Under the pieces are notes generated by a model. That model was given only the letters and a program-made list of their open reading frames with translations, made no database searches and was not told where the DNA came from. From positions 7,440,001 through 7,504,000 of the forward strand of contig JALGAS010000002.1 in NCBI GenBank assembly GCA_023078685.1: a DNA stretch of 64,000 nt, given 5' to 3'. Both the position numbers and the translations under genes were made by a program. The stretch is from Neopestalotiopsis rosae (lineage: Eukaryota > Ascomycota > Sordariomycetes > Amphisphaeriales > Sporocadaceae). Shown in pieces: positions 34,866 through 46,464 of the stretch (its first letter is position 1; each line of letters begins with the position of its first letter).

Positions 34866-37101
34866 CTTGTCAACTGGACGAGCGCGCTCTCTGATGAAGT
34901 GCGGCCTTTGGTGTTCCAGGTACTGTCGGCGACGATTGATCGTGCTTGAGGGGTGTTGTAAGCTGTAATGTCGGCAGATTGACAGTGTCCAAGATGTTGC
35001 TGGTGGTGCTTAGCCCGCAATTGCTGCCATGCATTAGGGGCATCCCATCAGTAACCCCCTACCAGCGTGGGTACCTGTAGCTTGAGCCTAGGGTGAAGTG
35101 CAGGGTTCAATGGCATGGGATCGGAGTTAAATTTTGGCGACTCCGCTATAGCTTAGGTCTGACCTTTCACTTCCAAACCTCCAACCCATGGAATGACTAG
35201 TAGCCGGCTTTTCATGGTAAGAATAATACGGTATACGTAGCCCATCCAGCGAATGACAGTAATACATACATACCTACAGGCACAGACATGCCCCAGTCGG
35301 CTTGGTCGGATCCCCGGATGCGTGCTGCCAGAACCATTTTCCTAGGTCCACCACATCTAATCCACAGTCGCGTACTTCGTACCTGGAAGCCAGGTGTGTA
35401 CCCCGCTGTTCTTAGGGGGTCGACAGATACCCACGAAGTACTATGTAGGAGAATTGGTCTTCATCGATATTGAAAGAGAACTACCCATTGAAACGTGCAT
35501 GAAAATGCTCAGTTCTTTGACGGGCGCTCAATGAAATCCAGGTATTTAAGTAATCATATCGACTTTGCCTCTTGAGAAGTCATCGCTTTCCTCCTTTGAA
35601 AGAAACTTTTGCTTGCTCTTGATCTAGTAGGTAAATCGCAATCGCCCTGAGCCAGCAATTTTACAGGCATGCTGTGACTCCATCACGTTTAGCTGGCCCA
35701 TATGCCAGTTGTCGCATTCATCACATACTTACACCTTTTCCATTAGACACTGTCTACTACCGGAGAGTTTTACGAATAAGTGTCAATATCGAGATCACTG
35801 ATTTCTTTGCCATTGTGAGTTGTGCATCTTCAAGATTCCTTTGTCATTTACCCCAGTACCTTGCATTGTACAGCATAGTGCTTTGTATATAGCCGGAGAG
35901 ACCATAGCCAGACAGCAGACAGCTTACACCACGCCGATCATTTCCTCAGCGAGCAGCAATCTATTTATTCCCTCTTGGCACGAGCCGCTTCATCTATTGT
36001 CTCCCGGGAACCGAGAAAGCGAGTAGTTGGCTTCTTGGCATTATCAAATTATTTCTTACCTCATTGTAGAGGATAACCAACGATTCATAGGTATCAAGCG
36101 CTGGTTTCCTACCCTCAAGACAGGCGTTCCCTGTTTGGCCATGCCACTAAAAACAAGTACTCGCCCAGGAAGCATAGAAAAAAGAAAATGTTGGGCGATC
36201 ACATAGTACATCCACAGTCTTGGGGACAAACTCGTCGGTGGTATTGTGGTGCGTACTTCTCCTGCTTGTGCCGTTCAGAAGCGATGTAATAATGGAGAAG
36301 ACAATCTTCATCAGGCAAATTCCGGATTATTCTTGCAAGTCACTTTGATAGCACCATCGTACATTGCACTTTTGGTTTCGCATTTCTCCCATGACCCACC
36401 CCGAGGCAATTAGAGACAGTCACTCTCTTTGTTCGTTTATGTTATGGTTCTAGTGATCTCGACAAGCACCCGGAAACACCAAGCAATTTTTCCGCAGCAT
36501 TTTCTTGGGTTTACTTTTAACATTCGCCCCGCACCACGCCATCGCCTATTCTGTCCTTCATGGAGGATGGCTTCCGAAATTACAGCCTCCAAAACAGCTA
36601 CTCCCTCTTTCGCACTAAGCCCTGGATCGTCGTATAGCCCGCGAGAGTCTGGATTCGCTTGGCAGATCTGCACAGTAGTCCCTGCCATTCTCTTGGACGT
36701 TGCACTGAAAGTCTATAGTGCGTCCCTGGGATACCATTGGCATCACATGGTTGCCAGGATATCTGTCAGCCGTGACTGTCATTGTCCACTTGCACTCGAA
36801 ATTCGGTCCGCGTTCCGAGAACAAGCTTTTCGCTTCGGCGGCCTTGTGTTATGGGCCTATTGCTGTGAAAGTGTTTTGAAAATGGTTGTAAGCTGGGCCT
36901 GCAAGTTCAAGTATGCTGTACATACCATGGATCTTGTGTCCAGAGGTGGATGCTCCCGTGATTCCGGTCTTCTTACAAATCCATGAAGATTCATCCGGAA
37001 ATCTATATAAAGGTAAAGATTTCGCACTTCGATATCATTCCTTGAGCACAACCAGCAGTCGATCAAAACATTGCCAGCACAAACATTGAACACATCACAG
37101 C
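34866..37101. promoter_or_regulatory. Cellobiohydrolase upstream region (2.2 kb)
   Basis: No supported gene. A 185-codon frame at 36,429-36,986 (+) and a partly antisense one have no domain and lie where the cellulase promoter must be. A near-palindrome GTACTTCGTACC at 35,372-35,383 and ACGAAGTACTATGT at 35,433-35,446 match a string at 21.25 kb. Induction by cellulose-responsive factors is expected for this gene type; I did not identify specific binding sites with confidence. Confidence 0.45.
37004..37011 (+). promoter_or_regulatory. TATA box of the GH6 cellobiohydrolase gene
   Basis: A perfect TATATAAA string lies 91 bp before the ATG, a usual distance for strongly induced fungal cellulase genes. 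Confidence 0.7.
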
Positions 37102-38814
37102 ATGGCTGCCAAGATACTGATTCTTACTGTCCTCGGTGCTCTCGCTCTGGCCATTCCACTCGATGGTTCAATCGAGGAGCGTCAATCTTGTGCCGCGCTC
37201 TAGTAAGTCCATGGACTCATCATGCCAGATATTGTTGCTGATTCAGTCAAGCGGCCAATGTGGTGGAACGGGATGGTCAGGGGCGACTTGCTGTGCATCG
37301 GGCACATGTGTTTTGAGTAATGAATACTATTCTCAGTGCTTGCCATCATCTGGTACGACCACGGCGGGAACGACGACCCGGTCCACAACCACTTCTGTTG
37401 CTACATCAACAAAGACCTCTACCTCGACATCCAAGACGACTAGCTCTGTCTCTACAAAGACAACGACAGCTCCAGTCGGTAGTGGAACAGCTACATGGAG
37501 CGGTAACCCATTCTCAGGTGTTGCTCAGTGGGCCAACAACTACTACGCATCTGAGGTCACCGCATATGCTGTTCCAACTCTGGGTGCCAAGGCTGCAGCC
37601 GTCGCAGACGTTCCAAGCTTCATGTGGCTGTGAGTAGTAGACAATCTTGATCATATGTCCTACCTAGTTCGTTGCTGCAGCTGACATTTCGTCGCAGTGA
37701 CACTCTTTCCAAGACCGACTTGATGGAAGATACATTGGCTGACATTCGAGCTGCGAACCAGGCTGGCGCGAGTCCAGCCAATGCCGGTATCTTTGTCGTT
37801 TACGATCTGCCCGACCGCGACTGCGCAGCAGCAGCTTCGAATGGTGAATACTCGATCGCCAACAACGGAGTGGCCAACTACAAGAACTACATCGATACAA
37901 TTGTTGCCATTGTGAAGAAATACTCAGATGTTCGGATCCTGCTTGTAATTGGTAAAATCCTCCGAATCATGGTAGCCTTAGCACAGTCGACTGACCATAA
38001 ACATACAGAACCCGATAGTCTAGCCAATTTGGTCACAAACCTGAGTGTATCTAAGTGCTCCAATGCTCAGAGTGCCTATATGGAGTGTATCAATTATGCT
38101 CTGACAAACCTGAATCTTCCAAACGTTGCCATGTATCTTGATGCTGGCCACGCAGGATGGCTTGGGTGGCCAGCAAATCTGTCACCTGCCGCAACCCTAT
38201 TCGCGCAGGTCTACAGTGACGCCGGATCTCCGGCTGCGCTGCGTGGTCTCGCCACCAATGTTGCCAACTACAATGGCTGGAGCGTCAGCTCGGCCCCGTC
38301 GTATACGCAGGGCAATGCCAACTACGACGAATCACACTACGTCGCTGCCATTGCTCCTCTCCTCTCTGCCGCCGGCTTCGATGCTCACTTCATCACCGAC
38401 ACTGGCCGCAGCGGCAAGCAGCCCACTGGTCAACTTGCTTGGGGAGACTGGTGCAACGTTATCGGCACTGGCTTTGGCACTCGTCCTACTGCCAATACGG
38501 GCAGTGACCTCCTCGACGCCTTTGTCTGGGTCAAGCCTGGCGGCGAGTGTGACGGAACGAGCAACACCACTGCAACGCGTTATGACTACCATTGTGGTCT
38601 TGCAGATGCGCTCCAGTAAGTATTTTGAAATTTCCTGGGGTCTGGCGGGCTCAAATCGAGAGTTGGCCTCCTCTCGGTCCCCCTTCTTCTGGTGATATAC
38701 TGGTGATATACATGCTGACTCTCTACTCTGTGAAGGCCGGCTCCCGAGGCGGGCACCTGGTTTGAAGCTTACTTTGAACAGCTTTTTACCAATGCAAACC
38801 CTGCCTTCACCTGA
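37102..38814 (+). CDS. cbh2: GH6 cellobiohydrolase with N-terminal CBM1 (CBH2/Cel6A)
   Basis: Secreted exo-cellulase releasing cellobiose from non-reducing chain ends. Five exons (37102-37202, 37252-37629, 37698-37951, 38009-38615, 38736-38814) give 472 aa. Order: signal peptide (about 1-17) with a short propeptide, CBM1 (about 29-64: [26 protein letters not shown]), Ser/Thr-rich linker (about 65-110), GH6 domain to the C-terminus. The catalytic acid is Asp201 in YDLPDRDC and the assisting Asp247 is in [10 protein letters not shown]; both sit exactly 26 residues after their Trichoderma reesei Cel6A equivalents (175 and 221). The intron-1 acceptor is AAG at 37,249-37,251; the earlier CAG would destroy the CBM1 frame. 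The last intron (120 bp) is about twice the others and contains an 11-bp tandem repeat. Identity is very secure. Confidence 0.97.
38690..38711 (+). repeat. 11-bp tandem duplication in cbh2 intron 4
   Basis: TGGTGATATAC occurs twice head to tail (38,690-38,700 and 38,701-38,711) inside the final cbh2 intron, which is longer than the others. Confidence 0.8.
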
Positions 38815-39532
38815 GTCTGAATGGCCAAGGGTCGATGGGATCACTGTGGATGTTGACAGGGTTGACTTTCGTCGTAAATAGCACAGGGTGAACCGATACG
38901 TAAAAATGCAGCCAAATACCTCAGACATACGAAATGCACAACCCACTGGTAAATACCTGGATAGAGTTCCATTAAAATGCATACCCGGCACTTCATATGT
39001 GCATGCCAAATACCTGCTTTCACCGGGTTGTCTAGGTGACTTGGCGTGCCGATCTAACCTTGAATGCATGCAGCATCATTCAGCCCCAAAGCCGGAACAA
39101 AGATCCTTGATTTGAGTGACGTGGGAAAATCTTGCTTGTTTGTCTTGTTTGTCTAGGTAGCTGATGGCTCTCATTGGGTCTCAGCCATAGGCCATTTAGT
39201 AAGAGCCCATACGAAACAGGACCAAGCTTGCGTTGAATTGGCTCTACAATTACATCATGACGGGCCACTATAAAGCTTTCCCTGCATTAGCGCCCGTACG
39301 CCCCGTAGCCCCCGCACTGATCGCTCAGATCAGTGAAGGTATGAGGCGCCAGTCCTCTGGGAAAAGTTTCTTGGCATTGTCCGGCATTGGTAAGTCGCAA
39401 GTATAAAGGCTTTGCCAAGACTCGACTCAATCATCTTGGCAACCATTTTGATATTCATTTCACTTCTTCAATTTGCAAGACTACACGAGTATTCTTTGAA
39501 AACACCAGAGATATTGCTTATCAGTCAACAAA
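38815..39532. other. Intergenic region between cbh2 and PSD-like gene
   Basis: About 720 bp holding the cbh2 3' end and the promoter of the PSD-like decarboxylase. No gene or notable repeat other than a TTGTCTTGTTTGTCT-like patch near 39,137. Confidence 0.4.
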
Positions 39533-41210
39533 ATGGTCCACCAGCACGGCGACCACCACGACATTCCCAAAGAGCACAAGCGCCACAAGTACGTCATGCT
39601 CACAACATAACCGCGACCTCCGGCCGACACTGTCGTGACAAATTTGTACTCTGGAGACTGGCACTAATCCTCACTCTTCTAGGCACGGTGCTTGGCTTCC
39701 TACAGACCACCGCACACAACATGAATGGCTTGCTAGACAGGTTGAGCATGTCGACAAGAAACACAAGGCCGGGACGAAGAAGCCCTTGAGCCCGGCGCTG
39801 CAAGAATTCAAGGATCTAGTAGGTCTCCTGGGTCCGCTTCTCAACCAACCCAGGCTTCAATTCATTGACACAGAACTCCCATAGATTGAGACCAACCCTC
39901 GCATCTACATGTACTTTACCGCCATGTGGGACGAGGTTCCCCAGAAGGCGCCGTACTTGACAGATCCCGTGGGCAAGAAGCAGATTCGAGACTACAAGCA
40001 CATGCTGGACATGTTGAACCACATTCTTAGCAAAGCACCCGAATGGACTGACGCTGCTTTCGGAGTCGGAATGGTCGGTGTACCCATGTGTGGTATCTTT
40101 GACTATGTCATGGCCACGCCAAGGCGAGTAGCATCCCTGTATTATCATGTTGTCCGAAGCAAAGTCTGATGTGTCAATAGTGGCCATGCAGCATTCCTGG
40201 ATCCAACAGTCAACGCTGCTGTGAAAAAGGTGCTGAATGAGTGGGGCCAATACTTGCTGGTGAGTACTTCGAAAACTTTGATATCAGAGATGATGCTGAC
40301 GCGGTAAATTAGACCGAAGATTCCGCTCATGTACTAGAGAACCACTCTGAGGGCTGGTTTGGTGAACATGCCACAAAGGACGTCATGGAGGTTGCCAACA
40401 AGCCACTCAAGACTGATCACAAGTTTGAAGACATGTTTGTCTGTGATCCAAGCAAGAAGTATTATGGCTACAAGTCATGGGATGGTAAGTGACTCACATT
40501 GAATTATTAAGTACGCCTTTATTGACTTCGAGGCAGACTTTTTCACCCGCAAGGTGCATGACAGCGCTCGCCCAGTCGCCAGCCCCGATGACGATAGTGT
40601 CATCGCCAATTGCTGCGAGTCAAAAGTCTACAACGTGTGCCGTGGGGCCAAGCTGCGCGACCATTTCTGGATCAAGGGCCAGCCATACTCGGTCCTTGAC
40701 ATGCTGGGACACGATCCACTTGCCCGCGAATTCCAGCATGCCACTATTTATCAGGCCTTCCTATCGGCGCTGTCATACCACCGCTGGCACTCTCCTGTGA
40801 GCGGTACTGTCAAGAAGGCGTTCCTCGTCGAGGGTACTTACTTCTCCGAGCCGCTTTTCGAAGGTGTTGGCGAGAACAACCAAGTTGAGATTGACAAGCG
40901 TGGTATCAGTATCGCTCAGGGTTACCTCACCGCACTGGCTACGCGTGCAGTCATCTTCATTGAGGCCGATAACCCAGACATTGGCCTCATGGCATTCATT
41001 GGCGTAGGTATGGACGAGGTGAGCACGTGCGACATCACTGTCAAGGAGGGTCAGCACATCAAGAAGGGTGAACAGACTGGCATGTTCCACTTTGGTGGAT
41101 CTAGCCATGTCCTGTTGTTCAGAGAGGGTGTCAAAGTTGAAGGTTTCCCAGAAGTTGGCAGGGATGAGAACGTGCCAGTCAGGGGCCAGCTGGCTGTCGT
41201 CAAGAAGTAA
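39533..41210 (+). CDS. Phosphatidylserine-decarboxylase-like (PsiD-type) decarboxylase
   Basis: 451-aa self-processing pyruvoyl decarboxylase. Six exons: 39533-39588, 39683-39818, 39885-40123, 40181-40259, 40313-40484, 40537-41210. It belongs to the branch of the PSD superfamily that includes the psilocybin-pathway tryptophan decarboxylase PsiD: there is a long N-terminal helical domain (WLPTDH, EWTDAAFGVGMVGVPM) and no membrane anchor or C2 domain. The catalytic part has the YHRWHSP segment (His309/His312) and the autocleavage site reads GGSS at 414-417 instead of LGST of true PSDs; cleavage before Ser416 or Ser417 would create the pyruvoyl group. Substrate could be an aromatic amino acid rather than phosphatidylserine. 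Intron 3 starts with GC, not GT: only that donor restores the frame and aligns with relatives (MATPSGHAAF). Confidence 0.88.
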
Positions 41211-41968
41211 GTCCGGACGAATGATACATAATCAGATATCTTGTAATCAAAAGCGATGATTGATATTTGAACTTTCCTGTTATCTGACTACTCCAATTCC
41301 GAGATTCTTTACTGTGATGCACCCATGGCCATACTGTGACTCGTCCACACTTGATAATTTTAATTAAAAGCCCAGCAATATTTCCAATCTTTCTGCAAGT
41401 GTATAATCTGCCATACATTACGGTACATACTCGCACCGGGATCAAACTGTGGTCCAGATGGGTTCCAGTGTACGCACAGTGGAGCCAAGAAACAGTCCAT
41501 TATATGACTTGCATATCTTGCTATGTATATTTTCGACTATCACGACGAATCGTCTTGCTCTCGTAAAAAAAATTCAGGAAATTTGGTTGTTATATTCTCA
41601 GCTTTGCGAAACTGGTGAGTTTGGTGGAAATCAGTTACCGTGCGGAGACTTGCGCCTAAGAAATCCAAAGCAGCGGGGAGTGGGGAGGATTTATAAGCTG
41701 GCTCCCGGAGCTCGCGATTGTGGGTCAAATCGCGCCATCATTATTATCGGTGGAGATCCGACGGAAACTAAATTCAATCGAAATAGCAAAAATCCCTACA
41801 AAGTACATGCATACATTGTCGACGTACACTTACTATTATTGCGGCCAACCTTCAACAGTCCGTGACTATCTATCTATGCGCACGACTATTGCGCTATATA
41901 TCTCTGCAGATACCCCAGTAGGGTACCTAGACTTGTGATAGTGAGGCTGTATCGAGCGAGCCTACAGC
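41211..41968. other. Intergenic region before the carrier gene
   Basis: About 760 bp containing the PSD-like 3' end and the carrier promoter. No gene seen. Confidence 0.4.
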
Positions 41969-43519
41969 ATGGCGCGCGACGAGGACGTGGAACAGGGTTC
42001 CCTGAAAGGAGATGAGCGGACACCACTCTTGCGGGAGATCCCGCCCGTCGCCATCGAAGAGGACGAAGACGAGCATCAGTCGGGGCCCGCGTCGCAGAAC
42101 GTCAGAGGTCGCCGCGATGAGCTTGATGAGTCTTCGCTGCTTGAGCCGCCGCCGCCGCAACCCCGTACCAAAGGCTGGTGGGCGTGGCGGATCTTCTGGT
42201 TCCTTGTAGCTGCTTTGGTGCTCGCGCTCTTCATCAAAGGGTGGATAGATGCTGATGATACCAACGTAAGCGTCACCATCCGCAACTGATTGTTGGTACG
42301 TTTTGCTGATCTTGGCTCGTACAGTTTGACCTCTCGAAAGCGCTGAAGCGGGCTCTTGGTGGAGGACTGAGCGGTGCTGCCGCCATGGTGCTGCAGGTAT
42401 TGCTACTCATGGTTCGTGTCTCAGATTGTTTTCCGTTGTGAAAGGCGCCTGATTAATGATTTGCCTTCAGCCTCTGCGTACCATTATGAACTACCAATAT
42501 CGCCATGGACATTCATTCCCGGTGGCAACCAAGACGTTGTATCATGAAGGAGGATTCCGACGATATTATGCCGGTCTTTTACCAGCGCTCGTTCAAGGTA
42601 TGGCCTTTCTTACATCCACATTCTTGCGATTGCTTGACTAAGTGGTGTTGCCAACAGGTCCCGTATCGCGTTTCGGTGACACCGCGGCCAATGCCGGTAT
42701 CCTTGCTCTACTCCAGTCTAATTCTTATTTGGCTCGCATGCCAACACTCATTCAGACAATTTTTGCTTCGCTCTGGTAGGTCAAGACATCCATATCTTTC
42801 TTGCCTTACAATGTGATCTCATAATAGCATCAGCGCCGCTGCGTTTCGCATGATTTTGACTCCGATCGATACCCTGAAGACAACAATGCAAGCACAAGGT
42901 TCTCGGGGTACGGCTCTCTTGCGTCAGCGTATCAAGACGGAAGGTATCGGTAGTTTGTGGTGGGGTGCCTTTGCGACAGCTGCAGCCACATTCGTAGGGC
43001 ATTACCCGTGGTTCGCGACGGTACGTTACTCAAATCGGTCATTTCAACTTGATCATAGCAACTGATGCTGTTGGTCTGCAGTACAATTTTCTCACCGAGT
43101 TCATCACGCAACCCCCAAAAGAGCAGTTGGCATTGTACCTGCTTCGGCTAGCGTTCATCGGATTCTGTGCCTCAGTGATCTCTGATACTATTTCAAATTC
43201 CCTGAGGGTGGTTAAGACGTACCGGCAGGTCAATGACACCGAGGTCTCTTACTGTGAGTCGATCGCTACCCTTACTTTGCTTGTCTTGCTGATGTTAGAA
43301 ATAGCCCAAGCTGCGAAACTGGTCATACAGCAAGACGGTATCTCTGGCCTTTTTGGACGCGGCCTACCTACCCGTATTCTTGCAAACGGCTTGCAGGGAA
43401 TATTGTTCTCAATTCTTTGGAAATTGTTCTTGGATTTGTAAGTTCAGCTCTGTTCACCATTGAAAAATACCGAACTAACGGCGATTCAATGTAGCTGGGA
43501 AAAACACACCAGCTCTTAA
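41969..43519 (+). CDS. Mitochondrial carrier family protein with extended N-terminus
   Basis: 378-aa membrane protein from eight exons (41969-42265, 42325-42396, 42471-42597, 42658-42775, 42828-43020, 43082-43253, 43305-43437, 43495-43519). The first 70 residues are acidic and hydrophilic (including a dileucine-like TPLL) and are followed by an extra hydrophobic segment (WWAWRIFWFLVAALVLALFI, about 71-90). The carrier repeats come after: PLRTIMNYQYRHG, then TPIDTLKTTMQAQG with a proper Px[D/E]xx[K/R] motif, then a degenerate SDTISNSLRVVKTYRQ. The last intron has a GTAAGT donor and a CTAAC branch, so I end the protein at 43,519; reading through instead stops at 43,441. Substrate unknown. With its extra N-terminal segment and imperfect repeats it may not be a standard inner-membrane exchanger. 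Confidence 0.85.
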
Positions 43520-44223
43520 TCTAACCTGTCTGTTAGATGGGTTATGCTAGATGTAACTGCTCAGAGATCTGCATACAACCTGAGCGCACCGCTTGCGCTG
43601 TCGCGGGACTTGGAATCGTGACTGGAGAATCGTTTGAATAGGATGCCATAGACTAGAGCTAATGGTAGGACCATCGGGTAGGTATAGAGGAAGTAAGCAT
43701 TATTCATCAAGATATGCTCTAGCCACGAATCTACAATTATTACATTGACGGTCTTCCGATGCGACTTCGCAGCAGCGTAATCGGGTTGCTGGTATACAAA
43801 GCACAATCTCATGGGTGACATACTGTTGCTCAGTGGAACACGTTCTCATCGACACGTACATATGCTCGACAATCGCGCCAAGACTTTTGCTGCTTCCCCG
43901 AACAAATCTGCCATGCGCAGTCGCATAATTTGGATAAATGCAGGTTGTGATTGGACCGCCTCAGAATCGGTTCATGCCCCTTGCGTCAATCATGTGATAA
44001 GCATTTGGAGGATGCCTGAACTTGAGCTATGCTCCTATAAAAGTACGAGCCTGCAGATATCCCGTGTCTACTGTAAAGGGTGCGGCAAAGGTTACGTCCC
44101 GCACATCAGGCTAATTACTTTCGGGAAGTGGTTCTTTCAACATCTTTATTCACGTCGAAGATCGACTCTCAAATATCTATATTAATCCTCTTGAAGGCGG
44201 CCCGCGTCTTTTCAGTAGTAGCT
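43520..44223. other. Intergenic region before the carboxylesterase gene
   Basis: About 700 bp; no gene seen. A long open frame continues upstream of the esterase ATG to about 44,080 without a start codon and is treated as untranslated leader. Confidence 0.4.
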
Positions 44224-46464
44224 ATGGAACTACGAACTGTTCTCGAAGTGAAGAACAGTTCAACACCCAAGATGATGTTAGGCTGGATTGGCTCACTTCT
44301 TTGGCAATTAGCTCCACTCCAGGCAACCTCTTCGAATGTGTCCTCCGGTGGAGGAATAACGATTCTGACATCGAATGCTCTTGATGGTTTGTTGTCGATT
44401 GTCGAGTCTTGTAACTATTCGCTGACCTTGTGGATAGGTGCTCAAAACACAGGAGATGGCGCTATACTCGTCAATCAGCCGGTGTCCTACAACGTGACCA
44501 GTTCTCTCTGTACTCAGCTAAGCGAGACCATTTGGAGTCATAATGCTACAAAATTTAACGCAGGGCTCGATAGCTCTATCTCTGGGCTCGTCCACACCGG
44601 GAACATACGAGAAGACCAATTATTCTGGGTAGCTAGCAGCCCAAACGATGGGAGCTGTCCTGGTATGGACACAAGCGGCCGTGTTCAATCTTTAGATTGC
44701 GGAATACAGCTGCCTGTGCTGTGCACTCAGAGTGCACCAGTCTCCAACTCGACACACTCGGACACCGCAGCAACATGGCAGATTTCTCACATGGTTGCCG
44801 ATTCCACATTTACGGGATATCGTGACTATCACGCCTGGAAGTTTCGAGGAGTGCGTTACGCAAAGAAACCAGAACGATTTACATATTCTTCTATCTTCCT
44901 CCAGCCTGGCAACGTATCTGCGATTACTGCCGGGGCAGACTGTGTGCAGCCAATCGGAGAAGTCACATCTGGAAGCAGCGAAGATTGCCTTTTCCTCAAT
45001 ATATGGACTTCAAGTCTACCACCGGCCAAAAGCTCCAACAACATAACGGGAACATATCTCAGACCAGTTATGGTATATCTATACGGCGGAGGTTTTACGA
45101 GCGGATCTGGGAAGAATCCCAATACTGACGGTACAAATCTGGCATCGCGAGGCGACGTGGTCGTGGTGTCGGTCAACTACAGAGTTGGCAATGTCGGATT
45201 CCTCGCCTTCTCAGATGGCATCCATAACGGTAATTACGCCATTTCGGATATGATTGCGGCACTGACCTGGATCCAAAACTACATCCAGTACTTTGGTGGG
45301 GATGCTACTAGAGTGACGGTCTTTGGAGAATCTGCTGGAGCTCAGGGAACGCACATCCTTTTGAGTTCCTCCAAGGCCAAAGGCTTGTTTCATAGAGCCA
45401 TCATGCAATCCGACCCCACTAGTTACCCTCACGGTGGCTTTACTTGGCCCAGATATGCCACCATCGAGGATGCATATCGAGACGGAACGATGAAAGTATT
45501 GAACCAAACAGGTTGTCTCGACGCCCAAGATCAGCTCTCGTGCCTGGAAAGTATCAATGGATTCGACCTAGTGAATCTCGAGACTAACTTCAAGTAAGGC
45601 TCCCGTCAAGCGTGATGTAGAAAGTCCACCACTAATATCAACAGCGGGCCCGTGGTGGATGGAACATACCTCCAAAGTCAACAACTCATTGTTAATAAGC
45701 CTGGGATAGCGTCCAACATCTCAGTAATGACAGGAACCAATCGGGATGAGTGTGGTGTGTACATTGACGAGGACGCGTATCCAAGAAATGGTACTACATT
45801 TGCCACCTACTTTGAAGACCACGTGGGCATCGACCAAGGCCTCCCTGACAATTATTCTCTCAGCATACCCCCAGGTCCATTTTCGTTTAGCAATGGGTCA
45901 GCGCCCGAACAAGTCTTTAATGCAACTCTCCGGGTGGCTTCGGATGGCGAGTTCGTATGTTTTGACCTGGCCAAGGCATACTCGGCTGCCAAGAGCGGTG
46001 CTTTCAAGGCAGTTCATGTCTTTCAGTTCAATCGCACGTATAGCCCCTCCGGATATACGAGGACGTGGTGTGATGCGCCAAAGACACCAGAAAGGCCTCA
46101 CGGTGATCCTGACGGGGAATATTACAAGTGCCACGCGGGCGAGCAACTCGTTGTATTTGGAAACATTGTGAGATCTGGTCAGCCTGATCGGGATGGATTG
46201 GATGTGCCATTCATGCAAGTGACGGTGGACTACTGGGCATCCTTTGCTCGGACGGGTGATCCAAATCCAGACAAGGATTATCTCAAAGCTCTCGGCCACT
46301 ATAACACACTTTCACAGATTGAGCTGGCAGGTCCGTGGGAATCCGTAAGCTATGAAAAACCAACAATGAGACTTTTGCAGTGGAATGGGGCACAGGTTCC
46401 ATTTGTCGAGACCGAGCAGTGTCAGGCACTGGGCATTCCATTGGATACCTTGGAGGTGGATTGA
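44224..46464 (+). CDS. Secreted type-B carboxylesterase with extra N-terminal module
   Basis: 729-aa alpha/beta-hydrolase of the cholinesterase/lipase group. Two exons (44224-45593, 45645-46464). The catalytic set is visible: oxyanion GGG at 288-290 (LYGGGFTSGS), nucleophile Ser370 in VFGESAGAQG, Glu492 in GTNRDECG and probable His620 in YKCHAGEQ. A hydrophobic segment after residue 18 (MLGWIGSLLWQLAPLQA) is a likely signal peptide, so the real start may be one of the two Met codons just before it. Residues about 35-180 form a Cys-containing module (CNYSLTLWIGAQ ... LFWVAS ... LDCGIQLPVLCTQSAP) that resembles C-type-lectin-like folds and occurs before the esterase domain in other fungal esterases. 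Many NxS/T sites indicate secretion. Esters cleaved are unknown. Confidence 0.9.

Noticed and set aside
36429..36986. 185-codon plus-strand frame upstream of cbh2
   Set aside because: No recognisable domain, and it occupies the region expected to be the cbh2 promoter.
38332..39069. 245-codon minus-strand frame
   Set aside because: Antisense to cbh2 exon 4 and its downstream region, with no domain.
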